DNA of 64,000 bases from NCBI RefSeq assembly GCF_024714495.1, contig NZ_JAMZMJ010000015.1, positions 62,001-126,000 of the forward strand, in the 5' to 3' direction. The number at the start of each line of letters is the position of its first letter. Within the stretch, counting starts at the first letter, position 1. The notes beneath the pieces were generated by a model. That model worked only from the letters and a program-made list of their open reading frames with translations, had not been told where the DNA came from and did no database searches. The position numbers were made by a program, and so were the translations under genes. This DNA comes from Marinoscillum pacificum (lineage in GTDB: Bacteria; Bacteroidota; Bacteroidia; Cytophagales; Cyclobacteriaceae). Positions 1 through 9,231 of the stretch are shown in pieces.

Positions 1-312
1 GTTCATCATAAAACGGTTGTATATCTAGATTCTTTGGTTACGATAAGGAAGCATCAGGCAAATATTAGTAGTCAAACCACAATTCTGAATCTATTCAAGG
101 AGAAATTTAAAATGATTGATGATCTTCATGATAACGGCCACATTGATAGATCTACATATAATCAGTCTATCATAAATCACATTTACAGTTGTTTGATGCA
201 AGGTAAGCATGAGTTAAAAATGGCTGAAAAATTCAGCCTCTTTGTTGACTGTCATAAAATTAGACCAATGTCTTTGAAGCATTTTTTTATGCTAACAAGG
301 AGTTTGATTTGA
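1..312 (+). CDS. Glycosyltransferase family 2-like protein, C-terminal fragment (cut by window edge)
   Basis: The frame is open from base 1, so the 5' part lies outside the window; the TTG at 34 is internal. The visible 103 residues begin VHHKTVVYLDSLVTIRKHQ and contain KHQANISS, which resembles the end of the GT-A domain of family 2 glycosyltransferases, where a conserved 'R-x-H-x-x-N-x-S' segment precedes a helical tail. The rest is a basic helical C-terminus. It is followed by an FkbM methyltransferase on the same strand, a usual neighbour in glycan clusters. The family call rests on this short segment and the context only. Confidence 0.5.
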   Translation, partial: VHHKTVVYLDSLVTIRKHQANISSQTTILNLFKEKFKMIDDLHDNGHIDRSTYNQSIINHIYSCLMQGKHELKMAEKFSLFVDCHKIRPMSLKHFFMLTRSLI

Positions 313-375
313 TTAGATGATTAGAATAGCACATCAAGAATTCTTATATTGTTGTGAGCGAATATTTTAGAAAGA

Positions 376-1089
376 ATGTTGAAAAAAGTAGTTCATCTCT
401 GGCGAAAGCATTCTAAGAGAAAACATCAGAAGAGATTCTATTCTCAGTTCATTAATAATGGCGATTTGTGTTTTGATATTGGGGCGAATGTAGGTGCCAA
501 AAGTGATGTTTTTCTGAGTCTTGGAGCCAAGGTTATTGCTGCAGAGCCGCAGCGCTCATGTGTGGCTTACCTGAACAAGAAGTTTGCTTCAAATTCTAAT
601 ATTCAGATTCTTCCTGTTGCAATAGGTAGTAAAGAGACAATGGCTGATATTCACATTGCAAATGTTTCGCAAATCTCGACTTTTTCTGAAGACTTTATCA
701 AAGCATATTCTGAGGGTTCTCCATTTACCTGGGAGAGTACAGAGGAAGTTCAGATGACAAGGCTTGATTCACTTATTGAACAGTATGGTATGCCGAAATT
801 TTGTAAAATCGATGTGGAAGGCTTTGAACTGGAGGTGTTCAAAGGTCTTTCTTATAAAATCCCGATTGTTTCATTTGAATACAATTATAAGCTCAAATCA
901 GTCGTGCTAGAGTCTATTGATAGGATTGAGGAGTCCATGGAAGGCATTTACAATTTGGTTCTGTATGAAAATGATTATTTTGAACTATTTAATTGGGCTG
1001 AAGCTGGTAAGATGAAACATTTTATTCGAGATTTAGACGTCAAGTCATTGACTGGAGATGTGTATGTGAAACCGAGAAGTAATGGGTGA
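376..1089 (+). CDS. FkbM family SAM-dependent methyltransferase
   Basis: This 237-residue cytoplasmic class I methyltransferase has motif I as FDIGANVG at residues 33-40, an acidic motif II residue in AAEPQ (about 57), and the FkbM hallmark KIDVEGFE at 144-151. FkbM enzymes O-methylate sugars, polyketides or other small hydroxylated substrates; which one cannot be told here. The N-terminus is very basic (KHSKRKHQKR). The 3' end overlaps the next gene by 8 bases, so translation is probably coupled. Placement after a glycosyltransferase-like gene favours a sugar or glycolipid substrate, which is inference. Confidence 0.9.
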   Translation: MLKKVVHLWRKHSKRKHQKRFYSQFINNGDLCFDIGANVGAKSDVFLSLGAKVIAAEPQRSCVAYLNKKFASNSNIQILPVAIGSKETMADIHIANVSQISTFSEDFIKAYSEGSPFTWESTEEVQMTRLDSLIEQYGMPKFCKIDVEGFELEVFKGLSYKIPIVSFEYNYKLKSVVLESIDRIEESMEGIYNLVLYENDYFELFNWAEAGKMKHFIRDLDVKSLTGDVYVKPRSNG

Positions 1090-2605
1090 TAAGGTTCTTC
1101 TTTTTAATCCCTTTGCAGCCAAAAATGGCTATAGGATACCTAACTCCATTCTACAAGTGGCAGCATCAATCGATGGACTATTTGAGTTTGTTATTGTGGA
1201 TGGAAATCGAGAAAACGATCCATGGAATGTTATTGACGGCTATTTGTCAGGAGGAGAGTTTAGGTTTTTTGGATGTACCGTAATGCCAGGGCCTCAACTC
1301 AAGCAGGCGATTCCATATAGTAAAAAAATTCGTACGGAATATCCAGATATTGTTATCATCTGGGGTGGATACTTTGCTTCGAATCAATATAAAACTGCCT
1401 TAGACTCTGGATTTGTCGATTTTATCATCAATGGACAAGGAGATCACGCGTTCCCGGCTTTGCTTAAGAACTTATCTAACGATGAGAGGGATTTGAAGTC
1501 TATCCATAACCTGATGTATAAGGAAGGTTCCGAAATTGTCATTACACATAAGGAATTCATTTCAGATCAGGACAACTTGCCGAGACTTCCGTATGAAAAA
1601 CTAGATTCATTTTATCCCTTATCGGGATATCTCAAAAAGACCTTTTTGGGTAAACGTACAGCTGCTTATCATGCAAGTTTTGGTTGTCCTTTCACCTGTT
1701 CGTTTTGCGCTGTTGTACCTATTTACAATGCAAGGTGGAGAGGTAAGTCTGCTCAGACTGTATATGAAGATGTACTGTACTTAATCAAGGAGCATGGTGC
1801 TGATGCTGTGGAATTTCATGACAATAATTTCTTTGTCAATGAAAAGATGGTGGTAGAGTTTTCTAAGTTGATCAAACCACACAATATAGAATGGTGGGGT
1901 GAAGGACGGATTGATACTATCAATAAATATTCAGATGACTCGCTGCAACTAATGCGGGAGTCTGGTTGCAAAATGATCTTCTTTGGAGCAGAGACAGGTA
2001 ATGATGAAATCCTGAAAAAAATGGACAAAGGTGGTACTCAAACCTCACAGCAAATCAAAGATTTTGCAGCCCGAATGAAGAGGTTTGACATCATTCCAGA
2101 GTATAGTTTTGTGCTTGGTATTCCGCTGGATACGGAGCAAGAAGTCAATGCCCAAATTGATTCGGACATAGCATTTATTAAAGAAATTAAGGAAATAAAT
2201 CCGAATACAGAGGTAATCATTTATCTCTACAGTCCTGTGCCAACAGAGGGCTCTGAACTCTATGAAAAGGTTAAAGAAGCTGGATTTGCATTTCCTGAAA
2301 AGCTGGAAGATTGGCTCAATCCTGATTGGGAGAATTTTGACTTGAGGCGCAACCCACTAACTCCTTGGCTAAAACCATATATGGTGGATAAAATCCAGGG
2401 ATTCGAAACGGTTCTTAATGCTCGATTTCCAACGGTATCAGACCTTAGAATAACGAATGATCAAAGAAAGATTATGAAACAACTTTCTTCCTTCCGATAC
2501 AAAAACAACCTTTATAGGAGACCATATGAACTCAAAGTTCTGCAGAAAGTGTGGTTGAAATATAGGAGGCCAGAAATTGAAGGTTTTGAAATGGAAGTGT
2601 CGTGA
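1082..2605 (+). CDS. Cobalamin-binding-domain radical SAM protein
   Basis: This 507-residue protein has the BchE-like layout. Residues 1-135 form a Rossmann-type B12-binding domain (IIWGGYFAS near 95 and the NGQGD turn near 118). The radical SAM barrel starts at about 195 with the 4Fe-4S motif CPFTCSFC at 202-209. An AETG segment near 302 fits SAM contact. The classic DxHxxG of base-off B12 binding is not obvious, as is common in class B radical SAM methylases. Such enzymes methylate unreactive carbons or rearrange rings; the substrate is unknown. It overlaps the FkbM gene upstream and the methyltransferase downstream, which argues for one operon. Confidence 0.88.
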   Translation: MGDKVLLFNPFAAKNGYRIPNSILQVAASIDGLFEFVIVDGNRENDPWNVIDGYLSGGEFRFFGCTVMPGPQLKQAIPYSKKIRTEYPDIVIIWGGYFASNQYKTALDSGFVDFIINGQGDHAFPALLKNLSNDERDLKSIHNLMYKEGSEIVITHKEFISDQDNLPRLPYEKLDSFYPLSGYLKKTFLGKRTAAYHASFGCPFTCSFCAVVPIYNARWRGKSAQTVYEDVLYLIKEHGADAVEFHDNNFFVNEKMVVEFSKLIKPHNIEWWGEGRIDTINKYSDDSLQLMRESGCKMIFFGAETGNDEILKKMDKGGTQTSQQIKDFAARMKRFDIIPEYSFVLGIPLDTEQEVNAQIDSDIAFIKEIKEINPNTEVIIYLYSPVPTEGSELYEKVKEAGFAFPEKLEDWLNPDWENFDLRRNPLTPWLKPYMVDKIQGFETVLNARFPTVSDLRITNDQRKIMKQLSSFRYKNNLYRRPYELKVLQKVWLKYRRPEIEGFEMEVS

Positions 2606-3264
2606 TTAAAAGAGTGATGAAGCTGCTTCAGCCTGTGTTGAGTCGCATCTATCAGGTTTACTCAAGAATGAATCCGTTTTATAGCTACGAAGGTATTCGA
2701 TTAAAAATATTGAATGGAGTATTTCATCCGGGACTTTTTTTTAGTACTCATGTTTTTTTAGAATATCTAAAGACTAGGCAATTGTCGGAGTTGAAAATTC
2801 TGGAATTAGGGGCTGGATCTGGATTGATCTCTTTCTATTGCTCAAGAGAGGGGGCACAGGTTACAGCTTCAGATATCAATCAAGCAGCCATTGCAGGGTT
2901 GAGGCTGAATGCTGAAAGGAATAAGCTTGAGATTAATGTTGTTCATTCTGACCTTTTCGAAAACATCGCTATTAGTGATTTTGATATGATACTGATTAAT
3001 CCTCCTTACTATCCTAAAGAGCCAAATAATGATTCTGAAGCTGCTTGGTTTTGTGGTGCAAATTTTGAATATTTTGACAATTTATTCGGTCAACTTGGAA
3101 ATGTTTCTTCTTTGCCAGAAATATTAATGATACTCTCGGAAGACTGTGATCTCACTAAAATAAAATCAATTGCTTTAAACAGTGGTTTTGCCAATCAGCA
3201 GATTTATTCTGAAAGTAAGTGGGGAGAGGAAAACTATATTTTTCAATTTTTCAGGGTGGCTTAA
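2602..3264 (+). CDS. Class I SAM methyltransferase with NPPY motif
   Basis: The gene starts at a GTG that overlaps the TGA of the radical SAM gene (GTGA). The 220-residue product has motif I LELGAGSG at 67-74, an acidic loop (SDIN at 90-93) and the catalytic NPPYY at 133-137. NPPY is typical of PrmC/HemK- and RsmC-type enzymes that methylate amide or exocyclic amino nitrogens. The protein is shorter than PrmC and lacks its N-terminal helical domain, so a different N-methylation target is likely. It is the last gene of the run; the next gene is convergent and starts 2 bases beyond its stop. Confidence 0.8.
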   Translation: MIKRVMKLLQPVLSRIYQVYSRMNPFYSYEGIRLKILNGVFHPGLFFSTHVFLEYLKTRQLSELKILELGAGSGLISFYCSREGAQVTASDINQAAIAGLRLNAERNKLEINVVHSDLFENIAISDFDMILINPPYYPKEPNNDSEAAWFCGANFEYFDNLFGQLGNVSSLPEILMILSEDCDLTKIKSIALNSGFANQQIYSESKWGEENYIFQFFRVA

Positions 3265-3265
3265 T

Positions 3266-4441
3266 TTAATTGAAAAAGTTGGGTTCATAGGACGAGTATT
3301 CTCTGGCTTCATCCGGTACCCTCAAAACTTCTTTAAGGAGAACGTTATCTACATCACTACGCTTGAATACTCCCATATGGCCTGATTCGGTCTGAGAATA
3401 TGTTGGCAGGCCTTGAACCAACTCATTAACTTCAGATTCAGTCATTGACCATTCTTCCATCAATCGATCAATTGTTGGCTCCATAAAATCGATATAAAGA
3501 AATTCAGCAAATGAATGATTCTGTTTGCTTTCAAAATCAATATGTGAATGGAGAGTTTTTCTGTAATCCGATAACATGCCCATCTGCTCATTAATTATTT
3601 GAGAGAATTCATCCTTTGTTAAAGTGCTTTCAGTATTCAAAACAGGGTCAGCAGAAAAGAAAGGCTGTACTACTGTTTCATGACACCATAAACACTTGGC
3701 CGGTTTCCCTGCATTGGTCAATGAGCTATTTGCCGCTGTTTTCAGTCGTCCGTCAAGGTCATATAAGGCGAATCTAAATTGTCCATTGTCCATAATTTCG
3801 ACTGTTTCATATTCTTCAACTTTAAAACTCCCCTCAGCAATTGATCCCATTCCTTCCGAACACAAATAAGCAATTTGATTAGGATTATTGTAATGGGCGA
3901 TTTCAATTATTCGGTCGACCTTCGAAATAGAAGAGTTGATCACGAAAACTTCTTGATCAAATTGATGTTTTGATCTAAACTCAGTTAGTGATTTTGCAAC
4001 TCCGGTAATTTCATAATAGTGATGTGAGCTATTTAGAGTGAGTACGATGAATCTTCCAATATCTATGTATTCATTTTGAATATAACTTTCGCATGTCTTA
4101 ATTTCTTTGATAATTGTCTTCATTGATGCTAAGGCATTGTCAGTGAAGCCAAGTTTGGTTAAATCAACTGAAATTTTGTTATTACCCACATAATGTATTC
4201 CGATTGAATCTTTTGGTAGTGTTGCACCTAAAAATGATAATGACCACTTTAGTCCTTCAATTACTTCAGAATCACTCATTTCAAAAGAGTTGCTGAAACT
4301 TCTTAATGTGATCTTTTCATAGTCTTGAGGTGATATATCGTCAGAGTTTATTTGCTCAGAGCATGCATAGATGACAAGCATTGCATTTAGAAAAATGAAG
4401 ACCCTGAGTAACCAGAAACGATTTATGGAGGTTGAACTCAT
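3266..4441 (-). CDS. Lipoprotein with a single c-type heme motif
   Basis: The start at 4441 is preferred over an ATG at 4483 because it gives a proper lipoprotein signal (MSSTSINRFW, hydrophobic stretch, VIYAC lipobox). The mature protein has about 360 residues. Its one recognisable motif is CLWCH in the second half, a CxxCH heme-attachment site, followed by ETVVQPFF. Two histidine and aromatic patches lie nearby. No known family was recognised. It follows a SNF2 helicase gene, whose stop lies 39 bases from this start, so the two may be co-transcribed although their cellular locations differ. Export and heme attachment are inferred from the motifs. Confidence 0.65.
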   Translation of the reverse strand: MSSTSINRFWLLRVFIFLNAMLVIYACSEQINSDDISPQDYEKITLRSFSNSFEMSDSEVIEGLKWSLSFLGATLPKDSIGIHYVGNNKISVDLTKLGFTDNALASMKTIIKEIKTCESYIQNEYIDIGRFIVLTLNSSHHYYEITGVAKSLTEFRSKHQFDQEVFVINSSISKVDRIIEIAHYNNPNQIAYLCSEGMGSIAEGSFKVEEYETVEIMDNGQFRFALYDLDGRLKTAANSSLTNAGKPAKCLWCHETVVQPFFSADPVLNTESTLTKDEFSQIINEQMGMLSDYRKTLHSHIDFESKQNHSFAEFLYIDFMEPTIDRLMEEWSMTESEVNELVQGLPTYSQTESGHMGVFKRSDVDNVLLKEVLRVPDEAREYSSYEPNFFN

Positions 4442-4479
4442 ACCAGTAATATAATGCATTCTGTAATCAGTAACTAGCC

Positions 4480-7400
4480 TCAATAAACACTCACCAATCC
4501 CAGCAACTCTTTCTTGGTTAAGCTTTTGAAGAATCCATCATTATTGCCGATCATTTGGCTGGTGAGTTCTTTTTTGTTTTGCTGTAGCTCCATGATCTTC
4601 TCTTCTAAAGTATCTGGACAGATTAGCCTGATAGCTGTGATGTTTTTTTCCTGACCAATGCGATGTAGTCTGTCAATGGCTTGATTTTCTACTGCCGGGT
4701 TCCACCATGGATCCACCAGATAGACATAGTCAGCTTCTACCAGGTTAAGCCCTGTTCCACCAGCTTTCAAGCTGATCAAAGCAACTCGTACATCATCATT
4801 GTTTCTGAACTCATTTACAATCGCCTCACGGTTGGAGCTTTTACCTGTGAGAATGATGTGATTTACATTCATGGAGGCAAGCTCTGCTTGTATCAGCTCC
4901 AGCATGCTTACAAACTGTGAGAAGATGACCATTTTGTGGTGTGGCGCATTCAGCTCTATTTGCTCTTTGAGGACTTCTATTTTTGAAGACGTTTTTTGTC
5001 CTACCACTTCATCACTCTTAAGAAGCTTGGTGGAGTTACAGATCTGACGAAGTTTTGTTAACCCTCGCAGCACGTGCATGGTAGCGTCTTTGAGTTGTTC
5101 GGCTTCCGTAGCTGAGACAAACTCCCTGAATTCCTTTTCATAAACAAGATAGGTGTCACGTTGCTCTTTGTCCATCGGGCAGTAGAGGACAGTCTCTGTT
5201 TTGAGAGGTAGCTCTCGGGCTACCTGATCTTTGGTCCTTCGAAGTAAGAATGGTTTGATCTTGTTTTGAAGGTCTTTGGCTCTGCGTTGATCTTTGAATT
5301 GATCGATAGGAACAGAGTATAACTCTTTGAAGTGTTGCTTAGTAGAAAATAGTCCAGGACATGCAAAAGAAAACTGGCTATACAAGTCAAATGTGTTGTT
5401 TTCGATCGGTGTACCTGTAATAACTACACGGTTTCTGGCTTGCAGCATTTTCACAGCTTTGAAGCGTTGTGAATTTGGATTCTTAATCCTCTGGGACTCA
5501 TCCAGAAATACATAATTGAATTCAAAGTTCTTCAGATAATTGATATCGGTTAGGAGAGTACCATAAGTGGTGATGATCACTTCAAAGTTATCCAACCCTT
5601 TGATCTCTCGCATACGATCAGATCCATGAAGTGTATGAACACTTAGTGATGGAGCGAATTTCTTGAGTTCTGCCTGCCAGTTGAAGATGAGTGTTGTGGG
5701 TACAACCAGTAAGTTGGTGTTTCGCTCTACTTTCTCATTCTGCAGGAGCATAAAGGCAATGATCTGAATGGATTTGCCGAGTCCCATATCATCTGCTAAG
5801 CAGCCACCAAAGTTGAAATCATCTAGGAAGTTGAGCCACTTCAATCCGTCCAGCTGATAAGGTCTCAGTGTGCCATTCAAGGCTTCTGGTTGCTTTACTT
5901 CGCTAATCTCAGTGAAGTTCTTGACTTTGTTTTGGAAGGTTCGAATCTCATCAATTACCTGTTCATCTAATTCTTCTTGCTCAAACATCTCTTCCACATC
6001 TGAGATATGAATTTTTGGTATTGTGATTAGATCTTCCTCGGAGATATCACCTGCTGTAAAGAAATCTTCAAACCGGTCCAACCACTCTTTTGGCATGATG
6101 CCCAATGAGCCATCGTCGAGTTGAATGTATTTGCTCTTGTTTTTGACAGCAACCTGTACCTTTTTGAGACCCACTTTCTTCTTGCCAAACTTCATTTTCA
6201 CTTCAGCATTGAACCAGTTCAATCCACTGTGAACTTTGATGTCAATCTTCGGCTTGTGTGGGTTGAATTTGTGACCTTCCAGCTCGTTGAATCCGAATAC
6301 TCGTATATCATGTTTTTCCCATTCTTCAAAAACAGGCAAAAACCAGTTTTCGTCGAGAAACTTGCGCTTGTGTAAGTAGAAGTGATCAAGGGGGTTTTCT
6401 AACTGCTCATTGAAGTCCGGATGTTGCTTGACTAATAAAGCCAATAAATCACTTTCAGCATCATTGTTTCGGTCCACTAGAAATTCATGACCTTGTTCGT
6501 CTCTGCCATAAATCTGTCTGTTAGTTCTTACGGAGATTTCCACATCACTGTATCGCATCACTGGAATGATCATAACATGACTTCCATGATCGGTTAAGTA
6601 GATTAGTTGTTCTTTATCTTCCAGGTATTCACTAAGCGCCAGCTGTTTTGGAGAGGCTTTTTTAATGAAACTATAATCGATGCGTATCTGGCTGTCGATC
6701 TTATTCAGAAACTGAGATTTAAACTCTTCATATCCAGAAGCTGAGACCACCATTTGCCCACCTTTTTCCTTCAGTATTTTGATCGTGTTAATAACGGCAA
6801 TGGAAGGGAGTAAATACCAGATCTTGTGTATTTCTATAAAGCACTGATGCCTGGTGGTAAGCTCAGAAATGGAGTGGTTTTGGCCATTGAGGTCTACTAC
6901 ACCTTTGATGTCATATGTGTCTTTAAACTGATTCACTTCCAGTCGGAAATTATCATAAAGCTGTTTTAATTCAACTGGTTTCAGTGAAGAAGCACTTAGC
7001 TTGGTTTTATCCTGAGTGTAGTAGAAAGAGTGGTGTAGATCGTTTTTGACCAAAACTTTGAGCGCTTCAATGTCCAGGTTATTTAGCTGGTCCTGCGTCT
7101 TTTGCAGTCTGGCCACTGCCATTAGAAATTTCAACGTGTTGGTGTCACCATATTCCCAGATTTTGTCTTCTACTTTCAGCGCTTCAATCGGGTTTTTGAG
7201 TTTGCCGTTCTTAGCCAATTCTACTGTGCACAATTCCACCTGTAGCGCCTGATAATATTTATGCGGTTTTAGTACCACTATGTTAGCCTGATCTGGCTCT
7301 TTAAAGGACGGGGAGCTATCTTTCAATACGGAATTGCTTAGTGATGCTAAATGCTTTCCGGTGATTGGTATTAAGGAGGTGTTTTTAGGAGTAGCAGAGA

Positions 7401-7737
7401 CGTCATTATGATCATAATGAATGTCAAAGTGTTCATCTAAATCATCTTCATTTTCCAACCCATAGTCATAGGCTTGCTTTTTGAGGTAGTTTTGTCTCAT
7501 TTTCAAATCAAAGAACAGCATCAGGTTGGAGTCTTTGATGAGGGCTAACAAGATGGCTGTTTGATGACTACAGAGTCCTTTCGCTTCCAACCCACAATCG
7601 CAGATCAAAAGTGTTTCTCCCATTTGCTGTTGAATGGAGACAGCATGGTGCATGTGATCTCCAGTGACCAGTACAACGAGCTGGTCTATCTCTGCCGCCT
7701 GAACTTCTACATTAAGGCTGGTCATATCACCAATCAT
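4480..7737 (-). CDS. SNF2/Rad54-type DEAD/DEAH helicase with N-terminal SWIM zinc finger
   Basis: This 1085-residue ATP-dependent DNA translocase has an N-terminal SWIM finger (CDC near 46-48, then CSH near 56-58). A long middle region follows, and the SNF2 motor occupies the last ~480 residues: Walker A in DDMGLGKSIQ (about 650), the DESQ box in place of DEAH (about 745), ITGTPIENN, and the C-terminal lobe with AGGTGLNL and RLHRIGQ. Bacterial SWIM-SNF2 proteins are thought to remodel protein-DNA or RNA polymerase complexes (inference from the family). The frame stays open upstream of the ATG at 7737 to about 7840 without a standard start codon. A TATCTTTA -7-like element lies at about 7840-7847, so the leader is long or the start is unusual. 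Confidence 0.93.
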   Translation of the reverse strand: MIGDMTSLNVEVQAAEIDQLVVLVTGDHMHHAVSIQQQMGETLLICDCGLEAKGLCSHQTAILLALIKDSNLMLFFDLKMRQNYLKKQAYDYGLENEDDLDEHFDIHYDHNDVSATPKNTSLIPITGKHLASLSNSVLKDSSPSFKEPDQANIVVLKPHKYYQALQVELCTVELAKNGKLKNPIEALKVEDKIWEYGDTNTLKFLMAVARLQKTQDQLNNLDIEALKVLVKNDLHHSFYYTQDKTKLSASSLKPVELKQLYDNFRLEVNQFKDTYDIKGVVDLNGQNHSISELTTRHQCFIEIHKIWYLLPSIAVINTIKILKEKGGQMVVSASGYEEFKSQFLNKIDSQIRIDYSFIKKASPKQLALSEYLEDKEQLIYLTDHGSHVMIIPVMRYSDVEISVRTNRQIYGRDEQGHEFLVDRNNDAESDLLALLVKQHPDFNEQLENPLDHFYLHKRKFLDENWFLPVFEEWEKHDIRVFGFNELEGHKFNPHKPKIDIKVHSGLNWFNAEVKMKFGKKKVGLKKVQVAVKNKSKYIQLDDGSLGIMPKEWLDRFEDFFTAGDISEEDLITIPKIHISDVEEMFEQEELDEQVIDEIRTFQNKVKNFTEISEVKQPEALNGTLRPYQLDGLKWLNFLDDFNFGGCLADDMGLGKSIQIIAFMLLQNEKVERNTNLLVVPTTLIFNWQAELKKFAPSLSVHTLHGSDRMREIKGLDNFEVIITTYGTLLTDINYLKNFEFNYVFLDESQRIKNPNSQRFKAVKMLQARNRVVITGTPIENNTFDLYSQFSFACPGLFSTKQHFKELYSVPIDQFKDQRRAKDLQNKIKPFLLRRTKDQVARELPLKTETVLYCPMDKEQRDTYLVYEKEFREFVSATEAEQLKDATMHVLRGLTKLRQICNSTKLLKSDEVVGQKTSSKIEVLKEQIELNAPHHKMVIFSQFVSMLELIQAELASMNVNHIILTGKSSNREAIVNEFRNNDDVRVALISLKAGGTGLNLVEADYVYLVDPWWNPAVENQAIDRLHRIGQEKNITAIRLICPDTLEEKIMELQQNKKELTSQMIGNNDGFFKSLTKKELLGLVSVY

Positions 7738-7925
7738 GTGTTGGTAGATATGTTGATGGCTTATTGCGGAAACAGTAGTTTCCAGCGTGAAACGATGAAG
7801 CTTTTGGGTATTGATAGTGGCTGAAATTTTAAGAGGTTAAAGATAGAAAGAGAAATCGTTCGAGGAACAAAAATTCCTGCTATTGGGTTTGCTCTTTTAA
7901 ATTCTATCATAGATTTGCCGAATTG

Positions 7926-8276
7926 ATGAAAAGACTGGGTGTCATATTGATCCTTGTGTATGTGCTGGTGAGTACATTTTCGCTTTCTCTGCAGGAGATT
8001 TATAAAAACTACTTCTGTACGGATACGAAAGAGTATTTGACCATTGCAGGTCGTCAAATTACTGTCTGTGGTAAGACGTGTGACTTTGAAGTACAGGATT
8101 CAGACTCAGATGAAGGTAGTCACTATGTTTACAATTTTGATGCTCCATCATTGTATTTTGAACTGTATGAAATTCAATGCAATAAACATCAATTGGTAAC
8201 TGGCGCCGTGGGCACATACATCAATCTCTACCAATCCACATACAGTCCTTCCAACTGGCAGCCACCTCGGAGCTAA
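7926..8276 (+). CDS. Small exported or membrane-anchored cysteine protein
   Basis: This 116-residue protein starts at ATG 7926 (a TTG lies directly before). It has an N-terminal hydrophobic segment (residues 4-22), then scattered cysteines (FCTD, VCGKTC, IQC) and a WQPPRS tail. The pattern (hydrophobic start, Cys groups, terminal PP) resembles the small Bacteroidota proteins found beside metal-handling genes, but a family match cannot be shown here. It lies directly upstream of the MbnP-like and peroxidase genes on the same strand, so a role in copper or other metal handling is a contextual guess. Confidence 0.55.
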   Translation: MKRLGVILILVYVLVSTFSLSLQEIYKNYFCTDTKEYLTIAGRQITVCGKTCDFEVQDSDSDEGSHYVYNFDAPSLYFELYEIQCNKHQLVTGAVGTYINLYQSTYSPSNWQPPRS

Positions 8277-8295
8277 TGTTTTCTTCCTAAACTAA

Positions 8296-8313
8296 CCGTG
8301 AAACTCTTCACGG
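8296..8313 (+). terminator. Perfect 7-bp hairpin between small Cys gene and mbnP-like gene
   Basis: CCGTGAA, loop ACTC, TTCACGG. It sits 20 bases after the upstream stop codon and no long T-run follows, so it may be a weak terminator or an RNA-stabilising stem rather than an efficient intrinsic terminator. Confidence 0.4.
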
Positions 8314-8406
8314 CATTAATTATTCAAATTATTAATTAACACAAGTTAATCATTGGGATCATTATATCTAATGAATTCCACTGATCGCTTATGTCTTAAA
8401 TCTTAG

Positions 8407-9231
8407 ATGAAAACATTAAAATCAACAATCGCTCTTTTAGCGATGGCAGTACTATTTATTTCATGTGGAGAAGAAACAGAAGACCCACAAACAAAACTTG
8501 GAAGTTCAGTAGCTATAGAATTCGATAATTTCGTTGGTACATCTCAGGTCAATCTAGAAAGCGAAGCTTCTACCAGTTATGCTTACAACACTACGGGTGG
8601 ACAAGAATTTAACCTGACACGTGTACAGTATTATGTAAGCAAAATCATCTTGACGGGTGAAAACGGAGAAATTTTTGAAGATGAGTTGCAGGTAAGTGCC
8701 AATGCAGACGAAATCAAAGGCTATTACTTCATTCATGAGTCCGACAATGCTAGTAAATTGATAGAGTTGACAAACGTTCCTAAGGGGACTTACACTCAGA
8801 TTACATTCAATCTGGGCATTGATGAAGAAGGCGTGCAGGAAGGTGCAGCAGGAGGTATTCTTGATCCTGCAAATGGAGCTCCTTTTTGGAATTGGAACGC
8901 CGGTTACATTGGTATGACCATAGAAGGGCAGACCAGCGTGATCGATGAGAGTGAGTTCGCCATTCACATAGGTGGTTGGAAGGATATTATTCCTGAGGAT
9001 GGAACAACTCAGAAGTTTTATAACAATGTGAAAACAATTACTTTGAATCTGGATGTGAATATGCAAGTGAACAGTACGCTAGAGCCTGAAATTCACATCG
9101 TTACTGATATTCAGAAGATCTTGGGAGATGTTGATTTTACTGCTACTCCTCAAGTTCATTCGCCTGCAGTAGGTAGATTGTTTGCTGATAATCTGGAATC
9201 TGCATTTGTTGTAGACCATGTACATCAGTAA
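8407..9231 (+). CDS. MbnP-like copper-binding lipoprotein
   Basis: This 274-residue lipoprotein has its lipobox Cys at residue 20 (LFISC). Features shared with the MbnP family are a beta-rich start with FDNFVG, the segment FNLTRVQYYVSKI, a Trp-rich PFWNWNAGYI and FAIHIGG near the middle, and a C-terminal His pair (DHVHQ). In studied MbnP proteins a tryptophan is oxidised to kynurenine by the di-heme partner MbnH, which creates a copper site; the WNWN stretch is a candidate region. The gene overlaps the peroxidase gene by 14 bases, which matches the MbnP-MbnH pairing. No methanobactin genes are visible, so this is a stand-alone pair. Confidence 0.82.
   Translation: MKTLKSTIALLAMAVLFISCGEETEDPQTKLGSSVAIEFDNFVGTSQVNLESEASTSYAYNTTGGQEFNLTRVQYYVSKIILTGENGEIFEDELQVSANADEIKGYYFIHESDNASKLIELTNVPKGTYTQITFNLGIDEEGVQEGAAGGILDPANGAPFWNWNAGYIGMTIEGQTSVIDESEFAIHIGGWKDIIPEDGTTQKFYNNVKTITLNLDVNMQVNSTLEPEIHIVTDIQKILGDVDFTATPQVHSPAVGRLFADNLESAFVVDHVHQ

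Noticed and set aside
7761-8057. 98-residue minus-strand frame upstream of the SNF2 gene
   Set aside because: It overlaps the small Cys protein gene in antisense. The reading frame continuous with the helicase in this region is a different one.
8554-9066. 170-residue minus-strand frame inside the mbnP-like gene
   Set aside because: It is antisense to a well-supported gene and has no domain or start context.
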